A stretch of DNA of 64,000 nt from Methyloceanibacter methanicus (GTDB taxonomy: Bacteria; Pseudomonadota; Alphaproteobacteria; Rhizobiales; Methyloligellaceae), in contig NZ_LPWG01000007.1 of assembly GCF_001723285.1 (NCBI RefSeq), positions 18,277 through 82,276 on the forward strand. The letters are read 5' to 3'. The notes under the pieces were generated by a model that saw only the letters and a program-made list of their open reading frames with translations, searched no databases and was not told the DNA's origin. Shown in pieces: positions 9,179-18,592 of the stretch. The position numbers and the translations under genes were made by a program. The stretch's first letter is position 1; each line of letters opens with the position of its first letter.

Positions 9179-10808
9179 ATGGCTCTGAGACGCGCGCAAC
9201 TCCTGGATACGGCCCGACGCTGGACGATCCCCAATCTCAAGCATTTCCAGGAGACAAGGCAGCCGACCGTCTGGCTCCTGGCGCCGCTGGTTGGGTTGAT
9301 CACCGGCCTCGCGGCCATTCTGTTCCGTCTCGTCATCGGCGTCTTTCAATGGCCCTGGCTTCAGACCATGTCCGAGCATGTGGCGGCGGCCGCACGGCTG
9401 CAGCTGGTGGGTCGTCATGCTGGCCCCCGCCGCCGGCGGATTGCTGGTCGGCCTGTTGTTGCGCTATGCCCTGACCGCCAAGCGGACCGTGGCTGTGCCC
9501 GACGTCATGGAGGCGCGCGTCAACGGGGGACGCGGCCTCGATCTCGGCCAGGGCATGATCAGTGCCGTGACCAGTGCGTTGTCGCTGGGATGCGGCGGCA
9601 GTGCCGGCCGCGAAGGACCGATCGTCCATCTCGGCGCCAGCATCGCCGTGGCCTTCTCGCAGAACCTGAACCTCCCCAACGCCGCACGGCGGACGTTGCT
9701 GGCTTCGGGCGCGGCAGGCGCGGTCGCCGCGTCGTTCAACGCCCCGATCGCGGGAGTGCTGTTCGCCCAGGAAGTCATTCTCGGCCATTTCTCGATCCGG
9801 ACCTTCGTGCCGCTGGTGCTTTCGTCCGTGGTGGCCACGATCCTGTCGCAGGCCTGGTTCGGAGACGTCGCGGCCTTCATTGTGCCGAGCTACAGCATCG
9901 CGTCCTATCTCGAGGTGCCGGCGTTCATTCTGCTCGGCATCACCGCCGCGCTGGTGGCGGTCATCTTTCAGCTGACGATCCTGAGTACCGATTGGGTGGC
10001 GCGGAACGTGAACATGCCACTTGTCATGCGGCCCGTGGTCGGCGGCTTGCTCGTGGGCATCATGGCCATCTGGTACCCGGAGGTGTTGGGGGTGGGCTAC
10101 GACACCACCGACGCGGCGCTGAAGGACCAGCTCGCCGTCGGTATGATGCTGCTCCTGATCGTGCTTAAGACGGTGGCGACGGCGATCACGCTGAGCTCGC
10201 GCTTCGGCGGCGGGGTGTTCTCGCCGGCCCTCTATCTCGGGGCCATGACCGGGGGCGCGTTCGGTCTCATCGCCGCCAACGTGTTCCCGGAAGTCGGTTC
10301 CAGCGAAGGGCTCTACGCCATTCTCGGCATGGGCGCGGTGGCGGCGGCCGTGCTCGGGGCGCCGATCTCGACGACGGTCATGGTGTTCGAGCTCACCGGC
10401 GGCTTCGAACTGAGCCTTGCGCTCCTGCTCACGGTCGCCGTGGCCAACGGCATCAACCAGGCGGTTCTCGGCCGGTCGCTGTTCCAGGCCCAGCTGGAAT
10501 CGCGCGGCATCGTTCTCCATGAAGGGCCGCACCGTACGATCATGAAGGATCTGCGCGTGTCGGCCATCATGCGTCCTTTGGCGGAAGACGAGCCGGCGGC
10601 GCTTCCCGAACACGATCGCGAGCGGGCGATTCCCGCCAACGAAACGCTCGAGACGGCGTTGCGGACTTTCGACACGCTCGGCGCGGAGGCCCTGCCCGTG
10701 GTGGACCCGCACGACCGCGGCCGCATTGTGGGCTGGATCTCCCAAACCTATGCGCTGCGCGCCTTCAACAAGGAGCTCATCGCGGCAAGTGTCGAGGAAC
10801 ACCGCTAG
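9179..10808 (+). CDS. ClC-family chloride channel / H+-Cl- antiporter with CBS domain, frameshifted
   Basis: The N-terminus from the ATG at 9179 (PTVWLLAPLVGLITGLAAILFRLVIG) runs to about 9404. The rest is one frame over (WVVMLAPAAGGLLVGLLLR onward) and ends at 10808. One extra G in 9404-9411 explains the shift. ClC hallmarks are GSAGREGPIVHLGAS, containing the gating glutamate, and SSRFGGGVFSPALYLGAMTGG, which lines the anion path. The gating Glu favours an exchanger over a channel. After about ten membrane segments comes one C-terminal CBS-like segment (SAIMRPLAEDE ... LETALRTFDTLGAEALPVVD). Corrected length is about 542 residues. Confidence 0.85.
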
Positions 10809-10827
10809 GCCGCGCAGCGCGTGCCGG

Positions 10828-11217
10828 TCAGGATACCGGGTGGGACTTGGGTTGCGGTGGCGCATTGGGTTCCAAAGGGGCATCGCCTTGTCCCGGGTCG
10901 GGCGAGAAGTATCGTTCGAACTTGCCGGGCACGCCGTTGAACGCGTCGGCGTCGCCGGGCGGTGCGCGCTTGACCGTGATGTTCGGCCAGACTTCGGCGT
11001 AGTCGGCGTTGAGCGCGAGCCATTTGTCGAGCTCGGGTTCGGTGTCGGGCGAGATCGCTTCGGCGGGGCATTCGGGTTCGCACACGCCGCAATCGATGCA
11101 CTCGTCCGGATGAATGACGAGCATGTTGGTGCCTTCATAGAAGCAGTCGACCGGACAGACCTCGACGCAGTCCATGTATTTGCACTTGATGCAGTTGTCG
11201 GTGACGACATAGGTCAT
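10828..11217 (-). CDS. fdxA: 7Fe-8S ferredoxin FdxA
   Basis: A small electron carrier of 129 residues. It starts [29 protein letters not shown], carrying the [3Fe-4S]/[4Fe-4S] pattern of FdxA-type ferredoxins, followed by the second cluster motif [12 protein letters not shown]. The C-terminal extension ([14 protein letters not shown] and a Pro-rich tail) is longer than the roughly 110 residues usual in relatives. It lies downstream of the truncated haemoglobin gene, whose open frame overlaps its start. The pair is divergent from an NsrR-like regulator, suggesting expression under nitrosative stress. Confidence 0.93.
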   Translation of the reverse strand: MTYVVTDNCIKCKYMDCVEVCPVDCFYEGTNMLVIHPDECIDCGVCEPECPAEAISPDTEPELDKWLALNADYAEVWPNITVKRAPPGDADAFNGVPGKFERYFSPDPGQGDAPLEPNAPPQPKSHPVS

Positions 11218-11665
11218 GGCGTCGCCTCTGACGGTCGTGTTCAGGCTGGTCGTGTTCAGGCCGGTAGAAGAGCGCGAGTTGAAGGCTCGTTGCGATGCGC
11301 TTCGCCTTGTCCCGGAAGCTGTCGGCGAGCGCGGTCCCGAACAGCTCGCGGCAGGTTTCGTCGAACAGCGCGAGCCAGCGCTCGAACAGGTCCGGGGTGA
11401 TGCCCTCGACGCGTCGGTGCGCGGCCACGGGGTTCCCGTGATAGCGGCCGGACGTCAGCATGATCGACGACCAGAAGTCGCACATGGTGGCGAGATGGGC
11501 CGGCCACGCCTCCTCGGCGATGGCGTTCGCGAACACCGGGCCGAGGTCGCCGTCCCGGCGCACCTTCGCGTAGAAGCGGTCCACCAGATGCCGGATGCCG
11601 TCTTCTGTCAGCGGGGATTCAGTCGAGGATCCGTGGGCACAATCGGCACCGGGACACTCAAGCAT
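11135..11665 (-). CDS. group 3 truncated haemoglobin (end uncertain)
   Basis: A haem protein of the truncated globin family, likely for NO or O2 chemistry. [40 protein letters not shown] with [11 protein letters not shown], and [16 protein letters not shown] match group 3 (TrHb3) globins. The ATG at 11665 has AAGGAG six bases upstream. Globin similarity ends at [13 protein letters not shown] near 11268. The open frame then runs 130 bases into fdxA, adding a non-globin tail. TrHb3 proteins usually stop right after FYRP, and one added base there would create a TGA, so a lost base is suspected. A 15-bp in-frame duplication encoding [10 protein letters not shown] sits at this point. Confidence 0.85.
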   Translation of the reverse strand: MLECPGADCAHGSSTESPLTEDGIRHLVDRFYAKVRRDGDLGPVFANAIAEEAWPAHLATMCDFWSSIMLTSGRYHGNPVAAHRRVEGITPDLFERWLALFDETCRELFGTALADSFRDKAKRIATSLQLALFYRPEHDQPEHDRQRRRHDLCRHRQLHQVQIHGLRRGLSGRLLL

Positions 11666-11680
11666 GGCCAACTCCTTCTC

Positions 11681-11723
11681 TCCGGGATAAAAGATATATG
11701 GTAAGTATAACTTTTATCCCGGA
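11681..11723. promoter_or_regulatory. 43-bp palindrome, candidate NsrR operator in the globin/nsrR divergent promoter
   Basis: Two perfect 13-bp arms (TCCGGGATAAAAG and its complement) flank a 17-bp AT-rich spacer. The palindrome occupies the 112-bp region between the divergent start codons, which is where an Rrf2-family repressor controlling both directions would bind. The arms and inner half-sites are AT-rich, as NsrR sites are, but the published NsrR consensus is not an obvious match. Confidence 0.55.
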
Positions 11724-11777
11724 GCTTGCTCTAAAGCAATATTGAAAATATATGTTTTTGGATCGGAGGACGCCATC

Positions 11778-12221
11778 ATGCGGCTGACCGTCTACAGCGA
11801 CTACGCGCTGCGCCTGCTCATGTATCTCGCGGTCAAGGAGGACGGCTTGGCGACCATCGCGGAGGTAGCCGAGGCCTACGGTATCTCGAAGAACCATCTG
11901 ACGAAGGTGGCTCACGAGCTGGGCGTTGCGGGTTACGTGGAAACCGTGCGGGGGCGGGGCGGGGGCTTGCGGCTCGCCCGGGCGCCGACGGCGATCTCGT
12001 TGGGCGAGGTGGTGCGGCACACCGAGCGCGACATGGCCTTGGTGCCGTGTTTCGCGCCGGTCGAGGAGGAGTGCGCCATTGCCCGATGCTGCCTGTTGCG
12101 GTTGGCGCTGGCCCGCGCGGGCGATGCGTTCTTTGAAGTCCTCGACGGCTACGCCTTGGCGGACCTGACGCGTCCGCGCTCCGCCCTTCAGTCCCTGCTT
12201 GCGATTCCGGCCGTTCCCTAG
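11778..12221 (+). CDS. nsrR: Rrf2-family transcriptional regulator, NsrR-like NO sensor
   Basis: NsrR is an Fe-S repressor that releases DNA when nitric oxide attacks its cluster. The 147-residue product has the Rrf2 winged helix (MRLTVYSDYALRLLMYLA, GISKNHLTKVAHELGVAGYVETVRGRGGG). The cluster loop has Cys91, Cys99 and Cys104/105, and Asp8, which is a cluster ligand in structurally studied NsrR, is present. The ATG at 11778 has GGAGGA eight bases upstream, so the upstream TTG at 11742 is not needed. Divergence from a haemoglobin and ferredoxin supports NsrR over the related iron regulator RirA. The operator candidate is the palindrome at 11681-11723. Confidence 0.85.
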   Translation: MRLTVYSDYALRLLMYLAVKEDGLATIAEVAEAYGISKNHLTKVAHELGVAGYVETVRGRGGGLRLARAPTAISLGEVVRHTERDMALVPCFAPVEEECAIARCCLLRLALARAGDAFFEVLDGYALADLTRPRSALQSLLAIPAVP

Positions 12222-12243
12222 CTGGGCCCGCTCGTGGCGGCGC

Positions 12244-12288
12244 GCTCCTTGGCGGGGTGCTCCTTGGCGGGGTGCTCCTTGGCGGCCG
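12244..12288. repeat. three tandem 15-bp units
   Basis: The unit GCTCCTTGGCGGGGT occurs twice perfectly and a third time with three changes at its end. It lies between the convergent nsrR and glutamate-synthase-like genes, immediately beyond the corrected stop of the latter. Confidence 0.8.
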
Positions 12289-12289
12289 G

Positions 12290-13946
12290 CTACTCCGCGG
12301 CGAGGCTCGCAGCGCGGCCGGCAGTTCGCCCGCCGGCGCGAACGTGTCGGCCCTGGCCAACTGCCAGGCCTCCCGGTAACGCGGATTGTCCGTGCCCGCC
12401 AGCAGTTCGCCCGGTTCCAGCCCGCCATACAGATCGCGGAAGGTGAGCGTGGTGTCCTCGGCCCGCGTCACGAAATGATGGGGGCGCAAGCCGCTTGGGT
12501 GTTCGAGCCCGGCCGCGCCGATCAATTCGCCCAGCGCCAGCAGCGTTTCCTTGTGGAAGTTGGCGACCCGCGCCGCCTTGTCCTCGACGACCAGCGAGCG
12601 TTGACGGACCTTGTCCTGAGTCGCGACGCCGGTCGGGCAGCGGTCGGTGTGGCATTGCTGGGATTGGATGCACCCAAGGGCGAACATGAAGCCGCGCGCG
12701 GCGTTGCACCAATCGGCGCCCAGCGCCATGACGCGGGCCATGTCGAAGGCGGACGTGATCTTGCCGGAGCCCGCGAGCTTCACCCGGTCGCGCAAATTCG
12801 CGCCCACGAGCGCGGCGTGCACGAATGTCAGGCCGTCGCGCAACGGCACGCCGAGATGGTCCATGAATTCGAGGGGCGCCGCGCCGGTGCCGCCCTCGGC
12901 GCCGTCGACGACGATGTAGTCCGGCGTAATCCCGGTTTCGAGCATGGCCTTCACGAGGGCCAGGAACTCCCAAGGGTGGCCGACACAGAGCTTGAAGCCC
13001 ACGGGCTTTCCTTCGGCCAGATCGCGCAAGCGCGCGATGAAGTCCATGAATTCGAGCGGCGTCGAGAAGGCCGAGTGCTGCGCGGGCGAGATGCAGTCGT
13101 GGTCCATGGCGATGTGCCGCGTCAGGGCCACCTCCTCGGAAATCTTCGCCGCGGGCAGCATGCCGCCATGGCCGGGCTTCGCCCCTTGCGAGAGCTTCAC
13201 CTCGATCATCTTGATCTGATTGAGCCGTGCGGTCTCGGCGAACGTGTTCGGTTCGAAATTGCCGTCCTCGTCCCGGCAGCCGAAATAGCCGGAGCCGATC
13301 TGCCAGATGAGATCGCCGCCGAATTGCTTGTGGTAGCGGCTGACGCCGCCTTCGCCGGTGTCGTGGGCGAAGCCGCCCATCTGCGCGCCCTTGTTCAGGG
13401 CCCGGATGGCATTGGGGGAGATCGCGCCGAAACTCATGCCCGAGATATTGAGGACCGAGCTTCGTAGGGCGCCGCGCAGTCGGGGCCGCCCACCGCCACG
13501 CGGAAGAGGGTGCCGTTCGGCTTCTTCGGCGCCATGGAGTGGTGCATCCACTCATAGTGCTCGCTGTAGACGTCGTAATGGGTGCCGAACGGGCGGGTGT
13601 CGAGCGCATCCTTGGCGCGCTGATACACGATGGCGCGCTTGTCGCGAGGGAACGGCGTGCCGCTTTTTTCGTCCTCGAAGAAATATTGGCGCAGCTCCGG
13701 CCGGATGTGCTCCAGGATGAAGCGCAAATGCGCCGCGATCGGATAGCTGCGCAAGATCGCGTGCCGGGTCTGAGTCAGATCGTGCAGTCCGAGGACCGCA
13801 AGAAGCCCCAGGATGACAATCGGGAAAGAGAGCCAAAACCGTGCGCCGGGATAGGACCAGGCGAACGCGGCCGAAACGGCAAGTCCGACCACGACCAGCG
13901 TCAGCACGATGTAGCGCGGCGTAAACGGCAACAGCAGGTGGCGCAT
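12290..13946 (-). CDS. FMN-binding glutamate synthase-family protein, membrane-anchored, two frameshifts
   Basis: The ATG at 13946 begins a protein with two N-terminal TM segments (IVLTLVVVGLAVSAAFAW, FWLSFPIVILGLLAVLGL), then a glutamate-synthase-like alpha/beta barrel: NISGMSFGAISPNAIRALNKGA, GEGGVSRYHKQFGGDLIWQIGSGYFGC, KPGHGGMLP and the Cys-rich GCIQSQQCHTDRCPTGVATQ. Such stand-alone GltB2-type proteins lack the amidotransferase domain, and their substrate is unproven. A lost base near 13458 separates the N-terminal part (ends GGPDCAAPYEA) from the barrel. A second near 12305 lets the frame run antisense across nsrR; corrected, it ends LAAE-stop at 12290. Length is about 551 residues. Confidence 0.83.
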
Positions 13947-14138
13947 CGCGAGGTGTCTTCCCAGATCGAACCCGGAGGCGAAGTCCGGTCCGGCGCGCGG
14001 CCTTCAGGGCCGTCTGTTCGCCCGATCTTGCGCTTCGATTTTGACGGTTTTGTAACGGGCAGGGAAGCGGCGCGGCCACCGGCGACTGTCACAAGAGCGT
14101 CATCCTGAGAGACTTTTCTCAGGGGCCGGGAGGAGATC

Positions 14139-15196
14139 ATGCCGGAAGCTCAGTCCACTAAGTCCGTCGCAGCATCGGGAGAAGTGCCTCGCGTGATGCG
14201 TGCCGGAACCTGCCCGGGGCTCGTCTGGGCGTTCCATTTTCGCGCCGACGGCACGTCGGAGGAACTGTCCGAATGTTCGCTGCCGTCGACCGCACAAGGT
14301 CATGGCAGCGAAGAGGGCTGGCTGTGGGTGCACGTGAACTTGGCGGACGCCGCGTCGCGCCTTATATGCGCGAGCATCTCAAGGACCTTCCGCCCGCGGC
14401 GCTGAATCTGCTGCTGTCGGTTGGCGATCATCAGCAGCTTCACGCGGACGATGCCTGCATCTACGGCGTCTTCGCGGACCTTGTCTACCGTCTCGAAGGG
14501 CTCACCGACGAACTGGGGCTTCTGCATTTCGTCGCTACGGAGAAGCTTCTGCTGACAGGCCGGCGCGACGGGCTGCATTCCATCGAGGCGGTGCGGCAGT
14601 CGCTGCGGTCCGGTCAGAGTCCCAAAAGCCACACGGCCCTGCTCGAATCGATCCTCATGCAGGTGACCTCCGGCGTCGAGGAGAAGTCCGAAGCCCTCAG
14701 CGACGAGCTGGACATCATCGAAGAGCGCCTGATCGTCGACCTCACCGACGACATCCCCAAACGGCTGGCCAAGGCTCGGCGGCTTACGGTGCGCCTGCAC
14801 CGGCTCTTGTCCACGCAGCGCTCCGTGATCGCGCGGTTCGAGCAGAACGTCTGGCGCACGACGGGTAAGGCGCACGATCTCAAGACCAGCCATGTCTCCC
14901 AGCGCCTGGATTGGCTCGATCACGAAATGGTGGCGTTGCGGGATCGCGCGCATCTGCTGCAGGAGGAGGTCTCGCTGCGGATGACCGACCAGACCAACCG
15001 CAATCTTCAGCTGCTGACGATCGTGACGACGGTGTTCCTGCCCGCCGGGGTGATCTCCTCGATCTTCGGCATGAATGTCGGCGGCCTGCCGTTGGAGCAC
15101 GACCGTTCGGGATTCATCGTGACCATGCTGCTGCTGGTCGGGGCCTCGGGCCTCGTGTTCTGGATCCTGAAGCGGCTCGGGATGCTCCGGCGCTAA
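14139..15196 (+). CDS. CorA-superfamily metal transporter, ZntB-like, frameshifted
   Basis: A pentameric-channel type divalent cation transporter. The N-terminal domain from the ATG at 14139 (CPGLVWAFHFRADGTSEELSE, GWLWVHVNLADAA) is separated by one lost base near 14355 from the remainder (YMREHLKDLPPAALNLLLS onward, ending at 15196). The long helical stalk leads to two C-terminal TM segments (LLTIVTTVFLPAGVISSIF and IVTMLLLVGASGLVFWIL) with the GMN selectivity motif between them. The ADGTSEELSE-type N-terminus and the GMN-VGGLP end resemble ZntB (proton-driven zinc uptake) more than classical CorA. A second CorA homologue lies at 46552. Confidence 0.83.
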
Positions 15197-15994
15197 GGGC
15201 CGGCCTTCTTCGCCTTCTTTGCCGCGCGCCGCATCTGGCTGGCGACGGTCTTGGGAAACAGCGCGTTCATGACGAACAGAGCCCGGTACAGCGGGGGCTT
15301 CACGACGAACCTCTGCTCACGCTCCGTGCCCTCGAAAACGGCCTCCGCCGCCTGGTCTGCCGTGAGGACGGGCAGGAGCCGCGGATCGGTGTCGGGGATG
15401 TTCTCCCGGCTGCCGGGATTATTCTCGAAATAGGGCGTGTCCACGGTCCCAAGGACCACGATCGTGACGAACAGCCCCGCCGGTTTCAGCTCGCTTTGCA
15501 GGCTCTCGGCGAAGCCGGCCAGTGCCCGGCGGGCCGCGATATAGGCGCTCGCATTGGGCCAGGCGAGATAGGACGCGGGCGAGGTCACGAAGGCGATGCC
15601 TCCGGAGCCTCTGTCGATCATGGCCGGGGCGAAGGCGCGGGTCAGATTGAAGGCCGCGAGATAGGGGACCCCGATCATGGCGGCCGCCTCGTCGGGGCTG
15701 GTCTCCACCAGAGGACGCCAGCGGCCCATGCCCGCGTGTTGACGAGCAGGTCCGGCGTTCCGGCTCGCGGGCGATGCGCGCCGCGGTGGCCAGCGTATCC
15801 TCCGCATTCTGAAGGTCGACGGGGAAGGGCGTCGCGGTGCCGCCGGCCTCCCGCACCGCATGCGCGGCGCGGTCCAGCCGCTCCGGGTTGCGGGCCAGCA
15901 GCAGAACATGCGCGCCTGCGCGCCCGAAGCGCTTGGCGACGGCCGCGCCGATGCCGCTGGAGGCGCCTGTGACAAGGACCAATTTTGTGGTCAT
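15193..15994 (-). CDS. short-chain dehydrogenase/reductase, two frameshifts
   Basis: The N-terminus from the ATG at 15994 has TGASSGIGAAVAKRFGRAGAHVLLLAR. One-base losses near 15760 and 15737 break the middle. Restoring both gives REPGTPDLLVNTAGMGRWRP and then SPDEAAAMIGVPYLAAFNLTRAFAPAMIDRG to the stop at 15193. The active-site segment reads VTSPASYLAWPNASAYIAAR, so the usual catalytic Lys of Y-x3-K is Arg, a variant seen in some SDR groups. The basic tail (RRAAKKAKKAG) is unusual. It overlaps the end of the ZntB-like gene by 4 bp on the opposite strand. Confidence 0.83.
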
Positions 15995-16034
15995 GCAGAC
16001 CTCCTGTGCGATCCGACGTCAAACTTTCTCATGA

Positions 16035-16059
16035 CCTATAGGCGTCCCCTATAGGCGTC
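16035..16059. repeat. 12-bp direct repeat containing CCTATAGG palindromes
   Basis: CCTATAGGCGTC occurs at 16035-16046 and 16048-16059. Each copy contains the self-complementary octamer CCTATAGG, and the two centres are 13 bp apart. The pair sits 41 bp upstream of the SDR start (minus strand) and 136 bp upstream of the first small secreted protein, so it could serve as an operator for either. Confidence 0.5.
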
Positions 16060-16195
16060 GCCCGAAATTGGCCATAGACTGTGGCATAAGGGTAACAGGA
16101 ACGGGAGAACGCGTTTGTCGTGGCCGCATGCCGCTGGTCACGGCAAAGGGCGGCTCGTAAAACTCTCCTATCCTACACGTCCTAAGGAGGCTTCG

Positions 16196-16564
16196 ATGGG
16201 GTCGTATTGGCGCGTCTATGCACTGGCGTTCGTGGCGGCTGGTTTTTGCCTAGCGTACAGCGCGACGGCGCAAGCGGGTTGTGTCGGATTGTCCGGCACG
16301 GCTGACGGGGTCGACAAGAAGACGGCCGTGGCCCGTTCTCAGAATGCCCTGAGGGATGCGATCGCCGAATACAAGGCGGCGAAGCGGATCGGCAGCGTGA
16401 GCATCACCCCGATGCGCGCGAAGCCGCAGCCCTACTGGCGCGATTCCGTGTCTCCAAGCCTCTATCAGAAGCCCGACGTGGTCACGTCGCAAGGACACAC
16501 GATCTGCTGGTCGGGCGTGGTCTCGCCGACGGTCTGCACGTCCGGCGCCAAGATCTGCTGGTAG
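16196..16564 (+). CDS. small secreted protein, first of a tandem pair (unknown function)
   Basis: I do not recognise this family. The 122-residue product starts at the ATG preceded by AAGGAGG and has a Sec signal peptide (YALAFVAAGFCLAYSATAQA, cut before G). The mature part contains a helical stretch rich in Ala/Lys (KKTAVARSQNALRDAIAEYKAAKRIG), a predicted strand SVSITPMRAKPQPYWRDSV, and ends SPTVCTSGAKICW. Three mature Cys suggest disulfides. It is 27 bp upstream of a paralogue with the same architecture and the same ribosome binding sequence. Confidence 0.8.
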   Translation: MGSYWRVYALAFVAAGFCLAYSATAQAGCVGLSGTADGVDKKTAVARSQNALRDAIAEYKAAKRIGSVSITPMRAKPQPYWRDSVSPSLYQKPDVVTSQGHTICWSGVVSPTVCTSGAKICW

Positions 16565-16591
16565 CGATCAACGCTGCCCAAGGAGGCTTCG

Positions 16592-16960
16592 ATGGCGTCG
16601 TATCGGCGCGCCGTTGTACTGACAATGGCGGCAATTGGTTTCGTCATGGCACAGAGTGCAGCTGCTCAGGCTCGGTGTGCGACTGTGTTTGCGACCGATG
16701 ACGGCCCCTTCAAGTCGTTCGCCGTCCAAGCGTCTCTGACCGCTCTGCAAAATGAGATTGAGGCTGTAAAGGCGAAGTGGGGCGTGAGCCAGGTCACGAT
16801 CTCGCCGGCCCAGCCAAAGCCCAATCCCTATTGGCGGGGGGAAGTCACCCCGAACCTCTACCAGAAGCCGGATATCATCACGTCGACCGCACACACGACG
16901 TGTTGGAGGGGCGTCGTATCGCCGTCGGTTTGCACGTCGGGCGCCAAGGTCTGCTGGTAG
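16592..16960 (+). CDS. small secreted protein, second of a tandem pair (unknown function)
   Basis: The 122-residue paralogue of the preceding gene is identical in length and layout: signal peptide ending AAAQA, a central helix (FAVQASLTALQNEIEAVKAKWG), the strand QVTISPAQPKPNPYWRGEV, PNLYQKPDIITS, and a C-terminus SPSVCTSGAKVCW. The conserved YWR, LYQKPD, TxCW and CTSGAK(I/V)CW blocks define the family. Both genes are preceded by the same AAGGAGGCTTCG leader, so duplication included the translation signal. An envelope or extracellular role is likely from the signal peptide; nothing more can be said. Confidence 0.8.
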   Translation: MASYRRAVVLTMAAIGFVMAQSAAAQARCATVFATDDGPFKSFAVQASLTALQNEIEAVKAKWGVSQVTISPAQPKPNPYWRGEVTPNLYQKPDIITSTAHTTCWRGVVSPSVCTSGAKVCW

Positions 16961-17014
16961 CCCTATCTGGCACGTTCGCAGCAGGTGCCCGCGGTTCTCG
17001 CGGGCCGGCTTACG

Positions 17015-18592
17015 CTAGTGCGCGACGACCACGCCGGTCGTTTTCGGCCGGGCCATGAAGAACACCACTGGCAGGATCGCCAGCGAGCACAGCCCGACAA
17101 ACCAGAAAATGTCGTTGAACGCGAGCATCTGCGCCTGCCGTGCGATCTCGTGCATCACCGCGGCGCCGGCTTGCGGGTCCTGGGGGCTCAGCCCGCGTTC
17201 TGCGAGATAGGGCAGGATATCCCGGTTGTAGGGTGTGATATGCGCCGTCAGTTCGGCGAAGTGGATGTGCACCTGCCGCACGAAGAGCCAACTGACGATG
17301 GCGATACCGGCCGACATGCCGATCCCGCGCATCAGGTTGTAGAAGCCCGAGGCCTCGTCGTATTTCGCGTTCGGAACGTTGGCGAACGTCACCGCCGTGA
17401 GGGGCACGAAGAACAGTCCGGTGCCCGCGCCGGCCAGCAGCGTCGGGGCGATGATGGCCCAGGGATCCACGTTGAGGTTGAAGTAGGCCATGGGCAACGT
17501 GCCGGCCGCGGTCAGAATCAACCCCCCGCCGATCAGCCAGCGCGGGTCGATGAAGCGCATCAAGAGCCCGCCGGTGATCGCCAGCATCGCCGCGCTCACG
17601 AGACCGCGCGGGATGAACATGGCGCCGGCGAGGTCGGCCGGGTAGCCCAGCAGCCGCTGGGTGAAGAGCGGCATGATCGCCATCCAGCCGAACAGGCAAA
17701 TGCCGAACAGCGTGATCGCAAGCGTCCCGGCGACGAAGCCGCGATCCTTGAGCAGCGACAAGTCGATGATGTTGTCCGGCTTGTTCCAGCCCCGCATGAA
17801 GAAGGCGATCGTGGCGAAGACGCAGACGATTGTTCCCGCGACGATCAGCTTGGAGTCGAACCAGTCCCGCATGTGGCCCTGGTCCAGAACGAATTGCAGC
17901 GTCCCGACCGCCACGATGAGAAGGCCGAGGCCCACCCAGTCGGTCTTGATGTCCTTGATCGCGCGATAGGGGAGATAGCCCACCGCCAGGAGCAGCGCGA
18001 AAGCGCCGACAGGGACGTTGATGAAGAACACCGTGCGCCAGGAATAGGTCTCGGTGAGCCAGCCGCCGAGCGCGGGGCCGATCACCGGCGCGACCATGAT
18101 GCCGAGGCCGAAAATGGCAAGCGCTTGGCCCTGTTTGTCGCGCGGGAACGAATCCATCAGGATCGCCTGACTGAGCGGCACGAGCGGCGCGCCGAACACG
18201 CCCTGTGCTAGCCGGAAGACGACCATGCTCTCCAGGTTCCAGGACAGGCCGCACAGGACCGAGGAAACGACGAAGCCCATGATCGATCCGAGCAGGAGCC
18301 GTCTACGGCCGAGCCAGTTCGACAGGAAGCCGGTGAGCGGCATCACCACGGCGGCCGCGACGATGTAGGACGTCAGGACCCAGGTGATCTGATCCGGCGT
18401 GGCCGCGAAGGCGCCGAGCATATGGGGCACGGCCACGTTGACGATGGTGATGTCCAGGACTTCGAGGATCGCGGTCAGCACCACCGCGACGACAAGCGCG
18501 ACGTGAACCTTGTCCCGGCCGCCCGGCATCGCCGCCGCGACCGCCGGCGGCAGGCCGTCGCCGCCGGTTCCCCCGCGCGGCCGGCCGGTCAT
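17015..18592 (-). CDS. DHA2-family MFS multidrug efflux permease (EmrB-like)
   Basis: A 14-TM drug:proton antiporter of 525 residues. The first helix carries the DHA2 motif LEVLDITIVNVAVP, followed by the TM2-TM3 loop motif NWLGRRRLLLGS and motif C-type GLGIMVAPVIGPALGGWLTE. The start codon overlaps the stop of the upstream HlyD gene as ATGA (18589-18592), implying translational coupling. Together they would form an EmrAB-type pump, which spans both membranes with a TolC-type outer channel; no TolC gene is in the window. Substrate is unknown and no dedicated regulator is adjacent. Confidence 0.92.
   Translation of the reverse strand: MTGRPRGGTGGDGLPPAVAAAMPGGRDKVHVALVVAVVLTAILEVLDITIVNVAVPHMLGAFAATPDQITWVLTSYIVAAAVVMPLTGFLSNWLGRRRLLLGSIMGFVVSSVLCGLSWNLESMVVFRLAQGVFGAPLVPLSQAILMDSFPRDKQGQALAIFGLGIMVAPVIGPALGGWLTETYSWRTVFFINVPVGAFALLLAVGYLPYRAIKDIKTDWVGLGLLIVAVGTLQFVLDQGHMRDWFDSKLIVAGTIVCVFATIAFFMRGWNKPDNIIDLSLLKDRGFVAGTLAITLFGICLFGWMAIMPLFTQRLLGYPADLAGAMFIPRGLVSAAMLAITGGLLMRFIDPRWLIGGGLILTAAGTLPMAYFNLNVDPWAIIAPTLLAGAGTGLFFVPLTAVTFANVPNAKYDEASGFYNLMRGIGMSAGIAIVSWLFVRQVHIHFAELTAHITPYNRDILPYLAERGLSPQDPQAGAAVMHEIARQAQMLAFNDIFWFVGLCSLAILPVVFFMARPKTTGVVVAH

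Noticed and set aside
11778..12221. Assignment of the Rrf2 regulator as RirA (iron response)
   Set aside because: Cys spacing fits both, but the divergent haemoglobin and ferredoxin and the presence of Asp8 favour the NO sensor NsrR.
12244..12288. Functional tandem-repeat regulatory array or CRISPR remnant
   Set aside because: Only three 15-bp units without spacers between convergent genes; a slippage product is enough to explain it.
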